Shown piece after piece: positions 48,242 to 59,944 of a DNA stretch of 64,000 nt. Made by a program: the position numbers and the translations under genes. Each line of letters begins with the position of its first letter. The stretch's first letter is position 1. The notes under the pieces are model-generated. The model was given only the letters and a program-made list of their open reading frames with translations. It did no database searches and was not told the DNA's origin. Origin of the DNA: Fennellomyces sp. T-0311 (taxonomy: Eukaryota; Mucoromycota; Mucoromycetes; Mucorales; Lichtheimiaceae); contig JALLLT010000005.1 in the NCBI GenBank assembly GCA_025266875.1, positions 1,116,001 to 1,180,000 of the forward strand, in the 5' to 3' direction.

Positions 48242-48639
48242 TGAATCTTTTTTTTTTGGAACGTTGCTGTCATCTGTTCATCATATTGCAATAAAAGAAA
48301 GCGCATAATTACGTACAGTCGTAAGCGAATTTATGGAGAATGCATAGAAATACCAAAAACGTGCTTTAGTACCAAAATACTGCGCAATCCACGTTTTTGA
48401 AACGTACCAAAACTTATTAATACGTGCACATGTGGTATAAGTATATATAAGCGTTGCAAATAGCAAAATGAATTAGATATACATAGTATGCCAGTCATCA
48501 TAGAGAGCCATGCTTAAAAAGAAAATTTTCATTCGTTAACTGGACCAGTAATTGGAAACTAGCATTATGTTCATGCTCACAATTTATTAAACCTACAGCC
48601 ATCACGATCCTTCTACTAGCAATAAGATGATGATACTTT
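48242..48639. other. no gene recognised
   Basis: A/T-rich stretch with short frames, lying between the KDZ remnant and the HMG-like gene. Confidence 0.35.
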
Positions 48640-49825
48640 TACTGCGTATTCACGTTCACGATTTTAATTGTCTTCTTTTCTAAACCTTCCGAAAGTGCAT
48701 TAAGGTAACTCGCAGTTATGCCATTTGCGCTCGTATTTTTAAGGAATGGCCCTTCGTAATTGATGCCAATTACAGCGAGATTATCGAAACGGTACCAAAA
48801 GCGCCCTTCCTCATCTCCTCGCTGCTCACGTACAAACTTTTTTTCCAAGGAAAGCCTGCTACTTCTGAACCAGATACTTCTGCTATTTGAATGCAAAAGA
48901 AGTTAATACCGTATTCTTTTAAAAAAAGAGAAACTTTCCAAGCAGCTTCCTCATACCGTTTGAAATTTCATGCTTCTGGGTAGTAGTTGATCTTTTAAGA
49001 GCTGACCCTGCCGTTTCTACATAATATGACAATTGCCTTTCTGATAAGCAAAACGTATCGGGTGATGCATATACAATTGGTGCTACGTTGAATACAAACC
49101 TCCTTCATCATCTATAGCATATGTATAATGGTTTGCAAATCATTTTCAATATCATTAAACACTATAGCACATTACCTTCTTTACAAAATCATTTCCACCC
49201 TTCATCCTCTGAAGTGCGTTTGTTGCCGTATCTAAATCACAATCAATTAGTCATGGGCGTTGGATAACAAAAGACACATACTTCCGTTAGTTATGGCTCT
49301 TGTCAGTTTGCCATGATCTTCAGGAAACTTGGAAGAGAACACGATCGCAGCATCCCAACCCAATTGAGCATGCATTTGAGACATAAGAGCCTTTAGCTTG
49401 CGTCTGTACGTTCTCGCCACAGCTTTACGAGCATTGGTGCCTACTACAGGGTCCATCTTCGCACGATCCAACTCTTCTGCTTTCTCCTCAAGCCTTTTTC
49501 TTTGTTCGTTATTGAGGCTACGATACCCTGCCTGCATATCACTGTTGCTGAAAGTGGTATTCGCGTTCCTGTTTACGCCTGGAATCGTAGCTGCCCACTC
49601 TATCAAGCTAGGTTATATTTAGCCATTGTCTTTTGCTGTTACAGTACCTTCTTTTTGAGCATCGCTACCCTTGTACAGGAAGTGCCAGTATGCATTCCAG
49701 TTGCCCACTGAACGCGACCCTTGCAGACGAAAAACGCGTTGTGGTGGGACAGCCGGTGGCTCAGAGCCGTCAGCAATAGTTGTCTTTTGAATCTGAGGCT
49801 GTTGTTGGGGTAGAGACGTATTCAT
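48640..49825 (-). CDS. HMG-box-like uncharacterised protein, 3' part doubtful
   Basis: ATG at 49823-49825. Exon 1 ends near 49648 (GTACTG donor) and joins EEWAATIPGV in exon 2; exon 2 ends ITNG and joins NTATNALQRMKGGND in exon 3 (acceptor GATTTAG near 49232). Residues about 40-110 have an HMG-like plan: NWNAYWHFLYK, then RSLNNEQRKRLEEKAEELD. This is followed by an arginine-rich helix (RTYRRKLKALMSQM) and GWDAAIVFSSKFPEDHGKL. Further pieces near 49080-48965 (ETAGSALKRSTTTQKHEIS) and 48960-48790 (YEEAAWKVSLFLKEYG and NFFCIQIAEVSGSEVAGFP) look related but lie in shifted frames, implying a frameshift. Many fungal proteins of this layout are found near transposons; the function is unknown. Confidence 0.45.
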
Positions 49826-51485
49826 GATTCCGAGATGTCGAAATGAAATGAGGTTAAGAAAAAGGCGTGCGTATATGGCAGCAAAAGCAAAAAATTATAG
49901 GGTGGCACTGGGCCAGCCCTGCAGTGGTGAATACTAATACGCGGGCAGCCTGGGGTGACTTGAGGATGAGGAAGCTGTGTTTCAAACCGTGCTGCGTGGG
50001 CTGCTCATTGGCTTGGGAGAGACATTGCTTTGAACAAATTGTTGTATTGCGTATAAATTAGAAACCTGCGCGTAATATTCTGGAAACGGCATACGCGGAT
50101 ATAAACTACTGCTTTTAAAAAACCAGATTGCTTGCGTTGTATTTCTTTTTGTTCATATCGCATTTGTGCTTGGCCACCCAAAGGACGCGCCTACATAATA
50201 CATCCGACATATGGGGCAATTCTTGATATCGCGTCGAGCTTGGAAACGTCACTTAGTTACCCACAACGAGTCCCACGAAAAACGATTTGGCCGGCAGAGG
50301 TAGATGCTGCGCCCCCGCCCAAGCACCGAATTTCCCAGTAGAAAGATTTACCAGTAGGTTGGTTACCGTACCTTTGGTCAACCAGTCTAATCTTAGCAAA
50401 ACGTGCATACGGTCCGGGCAACTGGAAACCATGACAGCAGCGCGACTTCCTCTGATCGACATTTTTCACATGCCAAGTTCTGTTTTTCTGCCTCCACAAA
50501 ACACCGGATGCCCCCCCCCCCTTTTGCCGTGGAACATTCATTTTCCCGTGTAACGCCATTTGTTGCGAGTGGACGAGCTTGCCCGAAATAGTGGTATTGG
50601 ACCAGTTCAGCGGTTTCATGCAAAGACCATCAGCTTCGCAAAAGTATGCTCTGGCTCCGGTGTTGATGGGTTGGAAGGACCTTATCAAACATCAAAGCAT
50701 TGAATCCGTGATATGCTCTTTTGCGTGGTGAATGATCGTTAGATCGGCTATTTGTGTCCTTCAATGGAATATTCTGCGGGTACTGACGGCAAGGTGTCAT
50801 GGGTCCAGTAGTTTGGTTTGCATACTTGACTGTCCTTAAAATGGTAATCAGGATCGTCGTCACCAAACTGGGGCATGCTACCCGGATATGCGGGTCTCCA
50901 CCAGGAACAAGGCATTGTTTGATTTGTCTGTTTTAGCCAGCGTAAACGAACCAAACGCTTAACAACCGGTCCACGGAATGGGACGGATATTGGTTCAAAC
51001 AAGTTCACTGGATTATTGTGCCTATAGATGAAGCATATATTACTTAAGATATGCACAGACCCCATTCACCAATAAACACTGCGTGACATTACGGACTGGA
51101 ATATTAAAACCCTTCCCATGGAATAAACCGGTTGCGGGGCGTATACTTTAATTAAGGCCGCCAGAATGCCCCAGGATCGATGTCAATAACGTCATAAGAT
51201 CAAGCTTCCTGGACGGTTTTAGTGTATCCGGGACAACGGCACGCACCGTCAAAACTGTCAATCCCCGCATGTGAGACAAAGATTTCATGCTGGTGTCAGG
51301 CCCTTCATGCCGCTCTGAAAAGCACCGACAGGTACCGAACGAAAGTTCCCGGGAAGATCACAGTTGATACGCGTCGAAAAGCATAGTATGAAAGGGTGCC
51401 CATTGGACAGAAAAAGGAAAGGCGGAATTTCACCCGGTATAAAAGTCTTGGAACCGTAACCGTTTGTCTCTTCATTGTAGTTACC
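49826..51485 (-). other. region with uncertain minus-strand coding segments
   Basis: Two minus-strand frames read like protein: 51065-50748 (ATG at 51063-51065, containing PISVPFRGPVVKRLVRLRW and a Trp/Pro/Asp-rich end) and 50688-50257 (with GLCMKPLNWSNTTISG). A C homopolymer of about twelve bases (50511-50522, plus strand) lies inside the second. They could be exons of one gene, but stops between them and the lack of any motif prevent a firm call. Confidence 0.3.
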
Positions 51486-52357
51486 ATGTCAATTTACATT
51501 TACATCGCTTTCTTCATTTTCGCTGCTGTGCTTTATGCCAACCGTCCTCCCAGAACCGCGTCTCCCAGACTCACGGATTCTTCTCCTTTTTCCTCGCCTT
51601 CTTCTTCGCCTACTCTTTCGCCTTCTTCCTCGCCTACTCTTTCGCCTTCTTCTTCGCCCACTCTTTCGCCGTCTTCTTCGCCCGAGGTCACTCCTCCTCA
51701 CTCGCCCCAGCTCACTCCTCTTCACTCGCCCCAGCTCACTCCTCTTCACTCGCCCCAACTCACTCCTCTTCACTCGCCCCAGTTCACTCCTTCTCCTTCT
51801 CCTCCTCCTCCGTCTGCCGTTTCGCACATCGTCTTCCCGCGCATCCGCATCGGCAACTGCACTTTGGAGTGGGATTCCGAGCTCGACGAGTGGGAAGAGG
51901 AGCAAGAGCGCGTCCTTGACGTGTGGTTCCGTCGCGCTCCCGAGTGGAGAGCGCAGGCCAAAGCTGGCAACTGGCGTCGCTTTGTCTTGGCGCGCAATGC
52001 GACCCAGCGCCTCTTTGGTAAGTGAAATGGTTCTTCGGAGGGCTTATGCTGTATGCTAATATCAGTTATGCGGGATAGGCTAAACCTTTGCACAAAAAAC
52101 AGAAAAAAAATATCAAAACCAACAAAAACAAAAAAAAAAATATCAAAACATAAAACCAAAAAAAAAGAAAAAAAAAAGAAAAAAACCCTCAAAAAAAGCC
52201 CCCCCGACAAAATATAAAAAACAAAAAAAAGTATCAAAACAAAAAAAATATCAAAAAAAAAATATATAAAAAAGATTCCCTATTATTTTCCCCTCATATC
52301 AGTTCGCAGTGCCTCCCCCCTCTCTCTCTCCCCTCATATCAGTTTGCAGTGCCTCCC

Positions 52358-52389
<32 letters not shown>

Positions 52390-53378
52390 TTCTCGCTCTC
52401 TCTCTCTCTCTCTCGCTCTCTCTCTCTCTCGCTCTCTCTCGCTCTCTCTCGCTCTCTCTCTCTCTCGCTCTCGCTCTCTCTCGCTCTCTCTCGCTCTCTC
52501 TCGTTCTCTCTCGCTCTCTCTCGTTCTCTCTCTCACACACACATACCATATATCTATTATTGGATTATACCCACTCATATACCCATTGCCCTTCCATTTG
52601 TAAATATCTCCCCCATTTTTGACTTGTACATATTCCGCAAGGGCCTCGCCCTTCACATCCAACAGCAGCCGTTTACGGTGGTAAGTATCTTTATTTTTAT
52701 TCACCCAGCATTCGAAACTAACGGTACTTTTATTATCAGCGAATCTCAAGAGCCCCATTTTTGGCCGTAGTCCCTACCGTAAAGCACGGTACCAGTAAGT
52801 ATAACTTGTCTGCGCATCACCGCTGGTCGAAAACTGATTCATTATCATGCAGTTTTTGCCTTCCCCCAAGGCGTATTTTACCGCAGCAGGCGGTACTCGC
52901 AGGTGGCGAGGAGGCTGGGCTTTGCCCAGGGGCAGCGTCGGCCATGCGTGCACTGGTCAGCACGTCACCGAGGGTACCCTTTTCTGCAGCTGGATCTCTG
53001 GGCTTTCTGCTTAGCGGAGAGGACAATCCACCACCGCTACTCTGGTGTCCGTCAGGTAAGGTGGAGGAGGGAAGGCGGTGAACAGGTTGCGACGGTCTTC
53101 CCAAGGCTGTGAGCAACTCTTGTGGGATTAAATATGCTAGCCTTGACTCCGGCTCAAGTACGCAATCAAGTGCAACGTCGCAGCAATGCTCGGCGCCCGT
53201 AGCTATGGTGATCAAAGGTACGTGTTTTAATAACCCGACAAGTGTGCATCAGTGAATTAACCGGTGTAAAAGCTTTGTAGAACTTTGGAATCCGGTCATG
53301 GACATTGGGATAAACCACAATGTTCATTGACCAGCAGAAGTATTTTTTGCTCATGCCGAGCATTGTCACGGAGCATTT
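51486..53378 (+). CDS. membrane-anchored Ser/Pro-repeat protein, exon 1 firm, later exons tentative
   Basis: ATG at 51486 opens with a hydrophobic anchor (SIYIYIAFFIFAAVLY, residues 2-17), then Ser/Pro repeats (SSPTLSPS units, then HSPQLTPL units, about residues 30-115), then an acidic/aromatic conserved-looking domain (LEWDSELDEWEEEQERVLD, FRRAPEWRAQAKAGNWRRF). Exon 1 ends at 52017 in a good GTAAGT donor. The following intron or introns contain the A-rich and CT tracts. Candidate downstream exons: 52600s (FRKGLALHIQQQPFTV), 52742-52795 (RISRAPFLAVVPTVKHGT), 52852-53054 (GC-rich, open in several frames) and 53151-53216. Frames downstream of exon 1 could not be fixed, and two genes are possible. 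Confidence 0.5.
51597..51800. repeat. Ser/Pro-coding minisatellite
   Basis: Two adjoining in-frame tandem arrays inside exon 1: about 24-27-bp units TCGCCTTCTTCTTCGCC-type, then four 24-27-bp units CACTCGCCCCAGCTCACTCC-type. They encode the SSP/TLSP and HSPQLTPL repeats. Confidence 0.8.
52087..52274. repeat. A-rich imperfect repeat tract
   Basis: Runs of A broken by TATCAAAAC units recur at least five times. It lies in the presumed intron after 52017. Confidence 0.8.
52294..52540. repeat. (CT)n microsatellite with leading 24-bp duplication
   Basis: CCCCTCATATCAGTTYGCAG is present twice (about 52290 and 52331), followed by about 180 bp of CTCTCT interrupted by CG and TT. All three C/T frames and their complements are open only because of this composition. 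Confidence 0.9.
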
Positions 53379-53790
53379 GAGCGCGTCAAGTAGTCGGAGG
53401 ACAAGGGCTAGCGTCCCCCAAGAGTTGCGTAGCAGCTGCGGGGAGACTGTCGCGCCTGTTCACTGTCCTTTCCTCTGAAGCCTTGCCTGCGGGCCCAGGG
53501 TAGCACCGGTGGGTTGTCCTTTCTGCGGCAGGAGGTCTGGAGTGAACGCTGCGGAAAAGGGCCCTCGGTGGCGTGTCAGTGTACGTATGGTCGGCGCTGG
53601 AGGGGGCCGTATGGCCAGTGGAGGGGTGGTCTGGCTGCCCAAGCCTGGGTAAGTGATGAATCAAATGTCATTGGAAGCAAAACGAAACTCATGCCTGGAT
53701 TACAGTGTAGCGCGCGCCGCCTGAAACAAGCGTGTCCCCAATAGGCGCGCAGGGCCATTGAACATGCCTGTGGTGCTATCATCGGCTCGA
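53379..53790. other. GC-rich segment, no gene assigned
   Basis: The segment is open on both strands because of high GC content. No motif recognised. Confidence 0.35.
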
Positions 53791-53799
53791 TGTCAGCGG

Positions 53800-54420
53800 T
53801 CTGCTGCCCATATTCATCTGGGGCGCCACAAACGCAAGGAACATCCGGTGCACACATTGGAGAACATCACCGGTCTCTTTATCCACTTTGGCGACACGCA
53901 CTCCTCAATCACAATTACGGTGTTGATGTGGGAAAACGTCAAAATCCCTTCATCCATCCACTCGGGCAAAACCAAGGCAGCCAAGCGTTTCTATGGCATC
54001 AAGAATCATTTTATCCATCGGTGGCACACGAACTCGTCAAATGTTCGTATGGCGTCAAGTGGCACAGCGTCTATCCATCCACTGAGCAAGAAACAAGTCA
54101 GTCATGCACCTTATGGCGCCAGCACATGCATGTCTATCAAGGCGACGTTGGATAGCGCTACAGTCACTTTAACTATCCACGGGGCCAGCATCAAAGGCAC
54201 TTTACCGCATCCACGGTGAACACATGGTTGTTGAATATCAATATGGCGGCGTGGGGCAGCACTCACTGTCAACTCATACATCCACTCGGGCACACGGCTA
54301 TCAAACAAGCAAATGGCGCTGTGGGTGACACGAACCGTCTCTTTATCCATTCGGGGTGACACCACGAAGCAATCAAGCACCTATCTGGCGGAATATTCAC
54401 ACATGGAAGCGCGTCTTCAC
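53800..54420 (+). repeat. degenerate tandem repeat, about 57-bp unit
   Basis: The core TTTATCCAYTCGGGGNACAC followed by a TCAA..TATGGCG.CAAG half recurs near 53875, 53945, 54010, 54065, 54270 and 54335 with heavy divergence. Two plus-strand frames are open across it, so the translated products also look repetitive. No gene is called on that basis. Confidence 0.6.
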
Positions 54421-55583
54421 CATGGCAATTCGCTCGAACTTTACAGTTCAAACAACGGTCAACTTGCTGACTCGGAATCAACAAAACCAAAACGCGCAGA
54501 CAAATTCGCAACATCAAGAAGCATTCAAGCATGAGGATCCACGGAATGGAGCAATACAAGATTCCGGCGCGACCAAGCTGAAGCTACAATTCAATGGGCA
54601 AGAACTATCTTTACGGCGGTTGCATGTCAAAAGGAAAAGTCTTCTCGACTCTTGGTGTATGGGGGACACCGGTCGAATACACACACATCCAGTGAACCTC
54701 GGCAAACATGGCACCTCAATCCAAGGCGAACCTGCCATCCAACAATCTCAATGGTTGGCACGACTATCCAAAGCCATCATCTGCCGCAATATAGGGGGGC
54801 ACAAAGGCTGGCAAGCAAGAAGCAGCGGATTCCAGGCATTCTACCGGTGGATCAAGCACTACCATACACATGGGCGTCAACAGACAAGTCAATATACCAA
54901 GCAAACCACCCATCATACGCGCAATGTTCAATCCATTCAAGGTATCTATGGATTAGACAGGCTTCTATGCAAAGATGTACTAATTTGACCATTAGATTAA
55001 TATCGCAAAACCAGGAGCAAGCACTATCAATATGCACAGCAAGCAGCGAGGGTCAGGAAGCGAGCAATGAACCCAGCAGATTGAAGAGCAAGGATGCAGC
55101 AAAAAAAAAGAGAAAAAAAAGCAAACACATTGAAGCAAAAAGTGGAACTACAATCATGGAATCTCATCATCCAACATTCAACGTCCAATCCAAGTCCACA
55201 TCCAAGCACAAAGCCAAGTCCATATCCAAGCACAAAGCCAAACGAACCCAAACTTTACAAGTTCTCGTCCGGGTACATCCATTTCAAACAACAGACAAGG
55301 CAAACTCCAAACAAAAACAAGATCAATCATCCCAAGCAGCTGTTTCTGTACAGCCATCTTTCCAGACAAACGGCAACATCCAGCCGACAAACATCACAAC
55401 AAAAAAAAAGAATCGCTGCATCCATTGCATCTTTGCACATATCTGTATCGTTCTTGCTAATGCGTACTGCCCTTCGCTGCTATCCTTCCATCCGATTATT
55501 TTACCAGCTCCATTATGTTTATCACGAAATAAAAGTTTACGAACGAATGAATATCCATTATAAAACATAACGATCCATATTAT
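54421..55583 (+). other. A/C-rich region with a long compositional open frame
   Basis: One plus-strand frame is open from about 54652 to 55563 (303 codons). Its residues are mainly Ser, Lys, Gln, Thr, His and Asn, with a small KHKAKSISKHKAK duplication (about 55209-55245). The nearest start is TTG and there is no recognisable domain. The T-poor plus strand explains the openness. The call is left open. Confidence 0.35.
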
Positions 55584-57231
55584 TCACACGATGGGGACCA
55601 TAAAGCCAAGTTGCACAACGTCTCGTCCGGTATTTGCTCTGCGATAACGCCCATGACGTCGTATAAGACGTTTGCCGTGATATCGATCCCTCATGCTCGT
55701 TGCGTTACCGCTTAGCATCAGATCGTTCATTGTATTGAGTGTTGTGTGAGTAACACTGCGTAGACCATTCAATGGCCCTTGTCTGGTACACTTAGTCACC
55801 GAAACATCGGCCCATGGACAAGCACCCTGCTGGATCATGAGGCACGTATGGTATGAGCGTAGCTGTGCCTCCCAGCTCCTGCGTATAGTTTAATGTGTGT
55901 GGTCGGGACACCACTCTCGTTTTCAGGAGGAGGACAAGTTTCTTTGTGAGATCGTCAACAATGGGGTGCCGAATGATGGAGATCTGGAATGTAGTTGCCC
56001 ACTGTCAAAAGAATTCTTGGTGTGCATCGCAATCAGCTCCCAGTCAGTCATTGGAGTGTCATCAATGGCAGATTGGCGCATGGGTGTTGGCAACACGTTG
56101 TTCGGTGATACGTATTGTTGACAAAAATTGCGGACTCCCGAATTTGTGGCACACGAGCTGCTCCGCAAGCTACCCATTGATCCGATTGTTCCTGAACTGC
56201 CCAAGACAGACACATGTATGACAAGTTGTCAGATCCAGATGCTTAGTTGCACTGAAACTATTAGCTGCTTATGAATCTCTATACCTCTCTCTAGCGGTGC
56301 ATTCTGTGATTCAGCTAATAACGTATCTACCCCCGTTGTCTCGTTCGAAATGTTCGTATACGAAATACTGCCAATAGCAAATATACTTGATCTGCTGCAA
56401 CCAAGGTATCAACGTAGGCAGGGAAACCGAAAATAATCTCTTATTTGTGGGTGATCGACATTATACAAACATACCACGGTTAAACTACAAACAAAAGAAA
56501 ATACGACAGAATCTGCGTAAAAGCACATGTTCACATTGCCGTTGCACGTATCGACTTTATCGAAGAAAATGCGATAGAAAGCAAGACCATTAATCGACAG
56601 ACTGCTCGCCATGGAGATGGTTACACAGAGGAGAATGGATTGAGCTGTCGTGATATCCTAGACCTGCTGCAACACCTTATTGTTTTTACGTTTGTCTTAA
56701 TGGTTTTTTACGTGCTCCAGCAAACGATTCCAGCAAACAGGTGATTCCCAAGAGAATAAGGTTGTGCGCATTGGTGTCGCGGGTTTATATGGTTTTTCCC
56801 TCTTTGTCAATTGAGGTACCAGCTTTTGCTGCGGATCCACTGACGTCCAACCTCATCCGGCGGGCCCACAAGCTAAAGGGAGCCAATAAATAAAAATGAG
56901 CGGTAAATGTCTGGCCGGGAGAAAAACAACGGGCCTGCGAAGGGGTGGATCTGGAACTTGGCGTCTGACCACAGTTGAATCCCTTAGAGATAATACTCTG
57001 AATTTTGAAAGCACATATGAAAATTAATGAAGCATCGATAACACATAAGCACCAGGCGAAATAAATCGGCATGGAAGTAGTCATCCCCGCTCTCCATCAT
57101 TACCACTTTACCAACCTGCTTTCTTCACCGCTATGGCTTTTTTTGAACATAGAATCTACAACTTTTTGCCATATTTTTAAATAAAAACATAAGGGCCGCA
57201 GGAGTGAGGTTTAATACATATAAAAGCAGTT
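55584..57231. other. no gene assigned; possible minus-strand fragment
   Basis: The minus-strand frame 56213-55923 reads as a natural sequence (FCQQYVSPNNVLPTPMRQ, TDWELIAMHTKNSFDSGQL), and 55838-55584 (MRDRYHGKRLIRRHGRYRRA) may continue it. The sequences suggest a mobile-element or repeat-family protein that I cannot name. Confidence 0.3.
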
Positions 57232-58117
57232 CTATATACTCCCGGAATAAGTTTTCACTTTTGAACTACGATTATAGAGCGCGCTATAGATAAAATTGGA
57301 GGCACAAACAGTTGCATTATCAGTGACAATATCCACTAATGCTATCTTGTTTGTATGGACATTTGCGCGTAAATTTGGATTAATAGACGCTTTAGCGGAT
57401 ATTCTGCTCCTGTTGGTAAACTTTAAAACGAATAGATTAGGCCACATATGTAATATGTATGGCGTAGTGGGTTCTCTCCCTTCTGCTTGTAGCTGCCCCA
57501 TTGACTCTTGTGATTGTTGGTCCAAAATATTACCCTGCGGCAGCTGGAATTCGTAGTATCGTATTCAATCACAACAATTTTCGGCCTCTTCTATGTTGTA
57601 GCCGCAGGTTCAGCCGTTTCTGCCATTCTTGCAATAATTTTTAAATCACGAATGTACAGAAACCTATCTGTAAAAGTATAATCGATGTTGCCCTGTATCC
57701 CTGCTAACGTCCTCTCAAAATACGGATGTGCATTAATATACGTCATACATATAATAGTACTGACCTTCAAGAGCATGTCTTGCTATTTTCGCAGAATAGA
57801 TTACGCATTGGGATAGTACCATTTACATGCATAAGTTATCCCGCATGCAGAACCAAGTTTAGGCACTTTATACGTGGCATATTGAAGAAATATATAAACC
57901 GTATTATCGGGAAACTATGCTCGGTACAGTGATTCTCTGAGATGAGACGCGTGTATCCAGAGGAAAGTGCAATGTCAGCGTAGCTTCCATGCCGTAACAA
58001 AGTGGTATAACAGCTCAGTGCATCGGCGTCAAAGGACTTGTTAATAGCTATTATGATGTTGCTTGCGTAAGAAAAAGAATTAGGGAAAGGAGCTGGGTGC
58101 ATGCTATATGCACAGTG
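57232..58117. other. no gene assigned
   Basis: Minus-strand frames of 60-97 codons without motifs (57232-57525, 57591-57776, 57836-58102). Confidence 0.3.
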
Positions 58118-58220
58118 AATTCTCGGTCGCCCTTTTTAATCGAGTGCTCACGAGCATTGTTAATGGTCGATATGAGTGACAAAACGTGTCGCGTTGTGGT
58201 GGTCCTGGTATACGCATCAG
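58118..58220. repeat. diverged duplication, copy 1
   Basis: Shares GCTCACGAGCATTG, GTGTCGCGTTGTGGTGG and spacing with 58575-58680. On the minus strand the adjoining frame (58325-58104) holds a C-x2-C-like segment (SQCLHCRLPNSE). Confidence 0.6.
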
Positions 58221-58574
58221 TTCGTCGGTACCATATTCCGAATTAGGCAATCGGCAATGTAAGCATTGCGACACGGTCGAGCTCGAAATCACATGCTCGC
58301 AGTGCGAAGCAACCACTTGTGTCACCCGTCCACATGCTACTTGACTTAGCTCTTGACTGGAACTTTCAAAAGAAAAAGGTGCACGACCAACAAATCACGA
58401 ACCATTTTTAGCCCAACTTGATATTAGAATGCAACCTCGCTAATACGGAGCACACGAAAAAATTCGCCTCGGGTGTGGAATAATATAAAATGGATTTATC
58501 GTCAAGTGATTGGTAGCGTTATTTGTGTAAAAAAAGCACGGGAGAATGGGTGCGCATATTATATTGTAGCCTCA

Positions 58575-58680
58575 ATGACCCTTTTTTATTTGACACTCAC
58601 GAGCATTGCTCATCGTCGCGTGTTTTGTTAAAGTCGCGTTGTCGTGGAAAATATTAGGGGGACAAGTGACCTGGTTCCTC
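58575..58680. repeat. diverged duplication, copy 2
   Basis: This is the partner of 58118-58220 with the same order of blocks (ACTCACGAGCATTG, AGTCGCGTTGTCGTGG). The two are about 460 bp apart in the same orientation. Confidence 0.6.
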
Positions 58681-59367
58681 GGCCTGGAAAATGCATTAAG
58701 TATGTTGCGCTTTCCGATTCTAGAAAATGGAGCCTCATCCCCGAAATCTGGATATCTCACGTGCTCATCAGGATAAGGTATCGTTTGCTTTGATTTTTGG
58801 TTCGAGACTTAATAGGCTGGCAGTTACATGACGACATGCCGAGTCGAGACCTGGAATGGGTCGCGATGACCTCATGGACGTTTCAAAAAAAGAATGCCCG
58901 GCGTATACGAAAAAAAAATATGTATAATAGAGACAATGTACAGGTGTTGAATATTGAGCCAACCCAATACGGTTTTTGACAGTGCACCTGAAGATTAATT
59001 CTCCCTTTGTATGAAAAAGAATAGCATGACCATTTTAACTAACGCTCATTACGTTTCTGCGATACTATGTCTACGTACGAAAACGTATCTCAATTAATGC
59101 CTCAATACACCACAGCGGTGACAATCAACAATTGTCTTGGCCAATTGTTTATTTATGCATGCCGCCAGCAGCCCGCCTTCACATGAAGCTGTACTGCGTA
59201 CCTGCTCTAGATCTTTTAGTGAGGCAGATTCAGTCAATTTGATATCCTGGAAAAAGTTTTAGTTTCTTCATGATGGGGTACGCTTTACTATCGGGTCGCT
59301 ACGGATTTCAGGATTTCTACGGCTGAGCTACTCCAGTTTCATATGGTGGGTCAAACGCGTTGAAAGG
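58681..59367. other. no gene recognised
   Basis: Short frames of about 60 codons only. Confidence 0.4.
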
Positions 59368-59660
59368 TCAACAGACTGTAAGCGAGTTCCAGTAGTATTT
59401 CCTGTCTACCCTTTTTCCTATAAATAAAAAGAGATCGGCAGGAGCATCGTCTCTTTTACACCCCAACAGCGTACCACATGACTTTCGACATCGTCGTAAA
59501 AGGAAGTTTTTAACCTCTTTCTTCTTTACTAACTCCAAATGGTAATTCAGTATTTGGATACCCACACTTCTGGGTGCGTCGGTACTGCATAACGATCAGC
59601 GGGATTACAGGTGGGATAAAGTCTGTAATGGGACACACCGTAACAGGTGATTTAAACCGG
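59368..59660 (-). pseudogene. fragment of the 31-35 kb unknown gene family
   Basis: The segment 59570-59660 matches copy B around 33510-33590 at DNA level, including ACGTCTGTAATGGACACACC-like sequence that holds the intron acceptor. The reading after the acceptor (FIPPVIPLIVMQYR) matches copy B's VIQPATRLITMQYP. The frame continues to 59368 without further clear similarity. Upstream exon 1 was not found. Confidence 0.55.
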
Positions 59661-59939
59661 ACATGGGAAGTTTTTCGACCAAGGATGGGTAGTTACACAG
59701 ACCAAGGGTGGGTCGTTCTTTCAACTAAAGATGAGCGGTTTTTCGAGACAAGAGGTATCTAAAGCACAGAGGTAATTCGTAACGACGAGGCCTTAATTTT
59801 AATGGCCACGTATGCTTTTGCATCTGTTTTACTCCATATATGTCTTACGTATGCGTATCTTTTATTTGTTATCTTTCTTTGCACTTTTTCTACTGATACA
59901 AATAGCACATGCTTTAAATGACAATGTTTGCCTTAAACT
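59661..59939. other. no gene recognised
   Basis: Short repeated phrase AAGGATGGGTAGTT / AAGGGTGGGTCGTT / AAAGATGAGCGGTT (59680-59745), three times about 30 bp apart; otherwise nothing. Confidence 0.4.
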
Positions 59940-59944
59940 ACATG

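Noticed and set aside
52309..52770. Leu/Ser (plus) and Arg/Glu (minus) repeat proteins
   Set aside because: These are simple translations of the CT microsatellite.
59574..59762. 62-codon plus-strand frame
   Set aside because: It overlaps antisense the better supported fragment of the tandem family.
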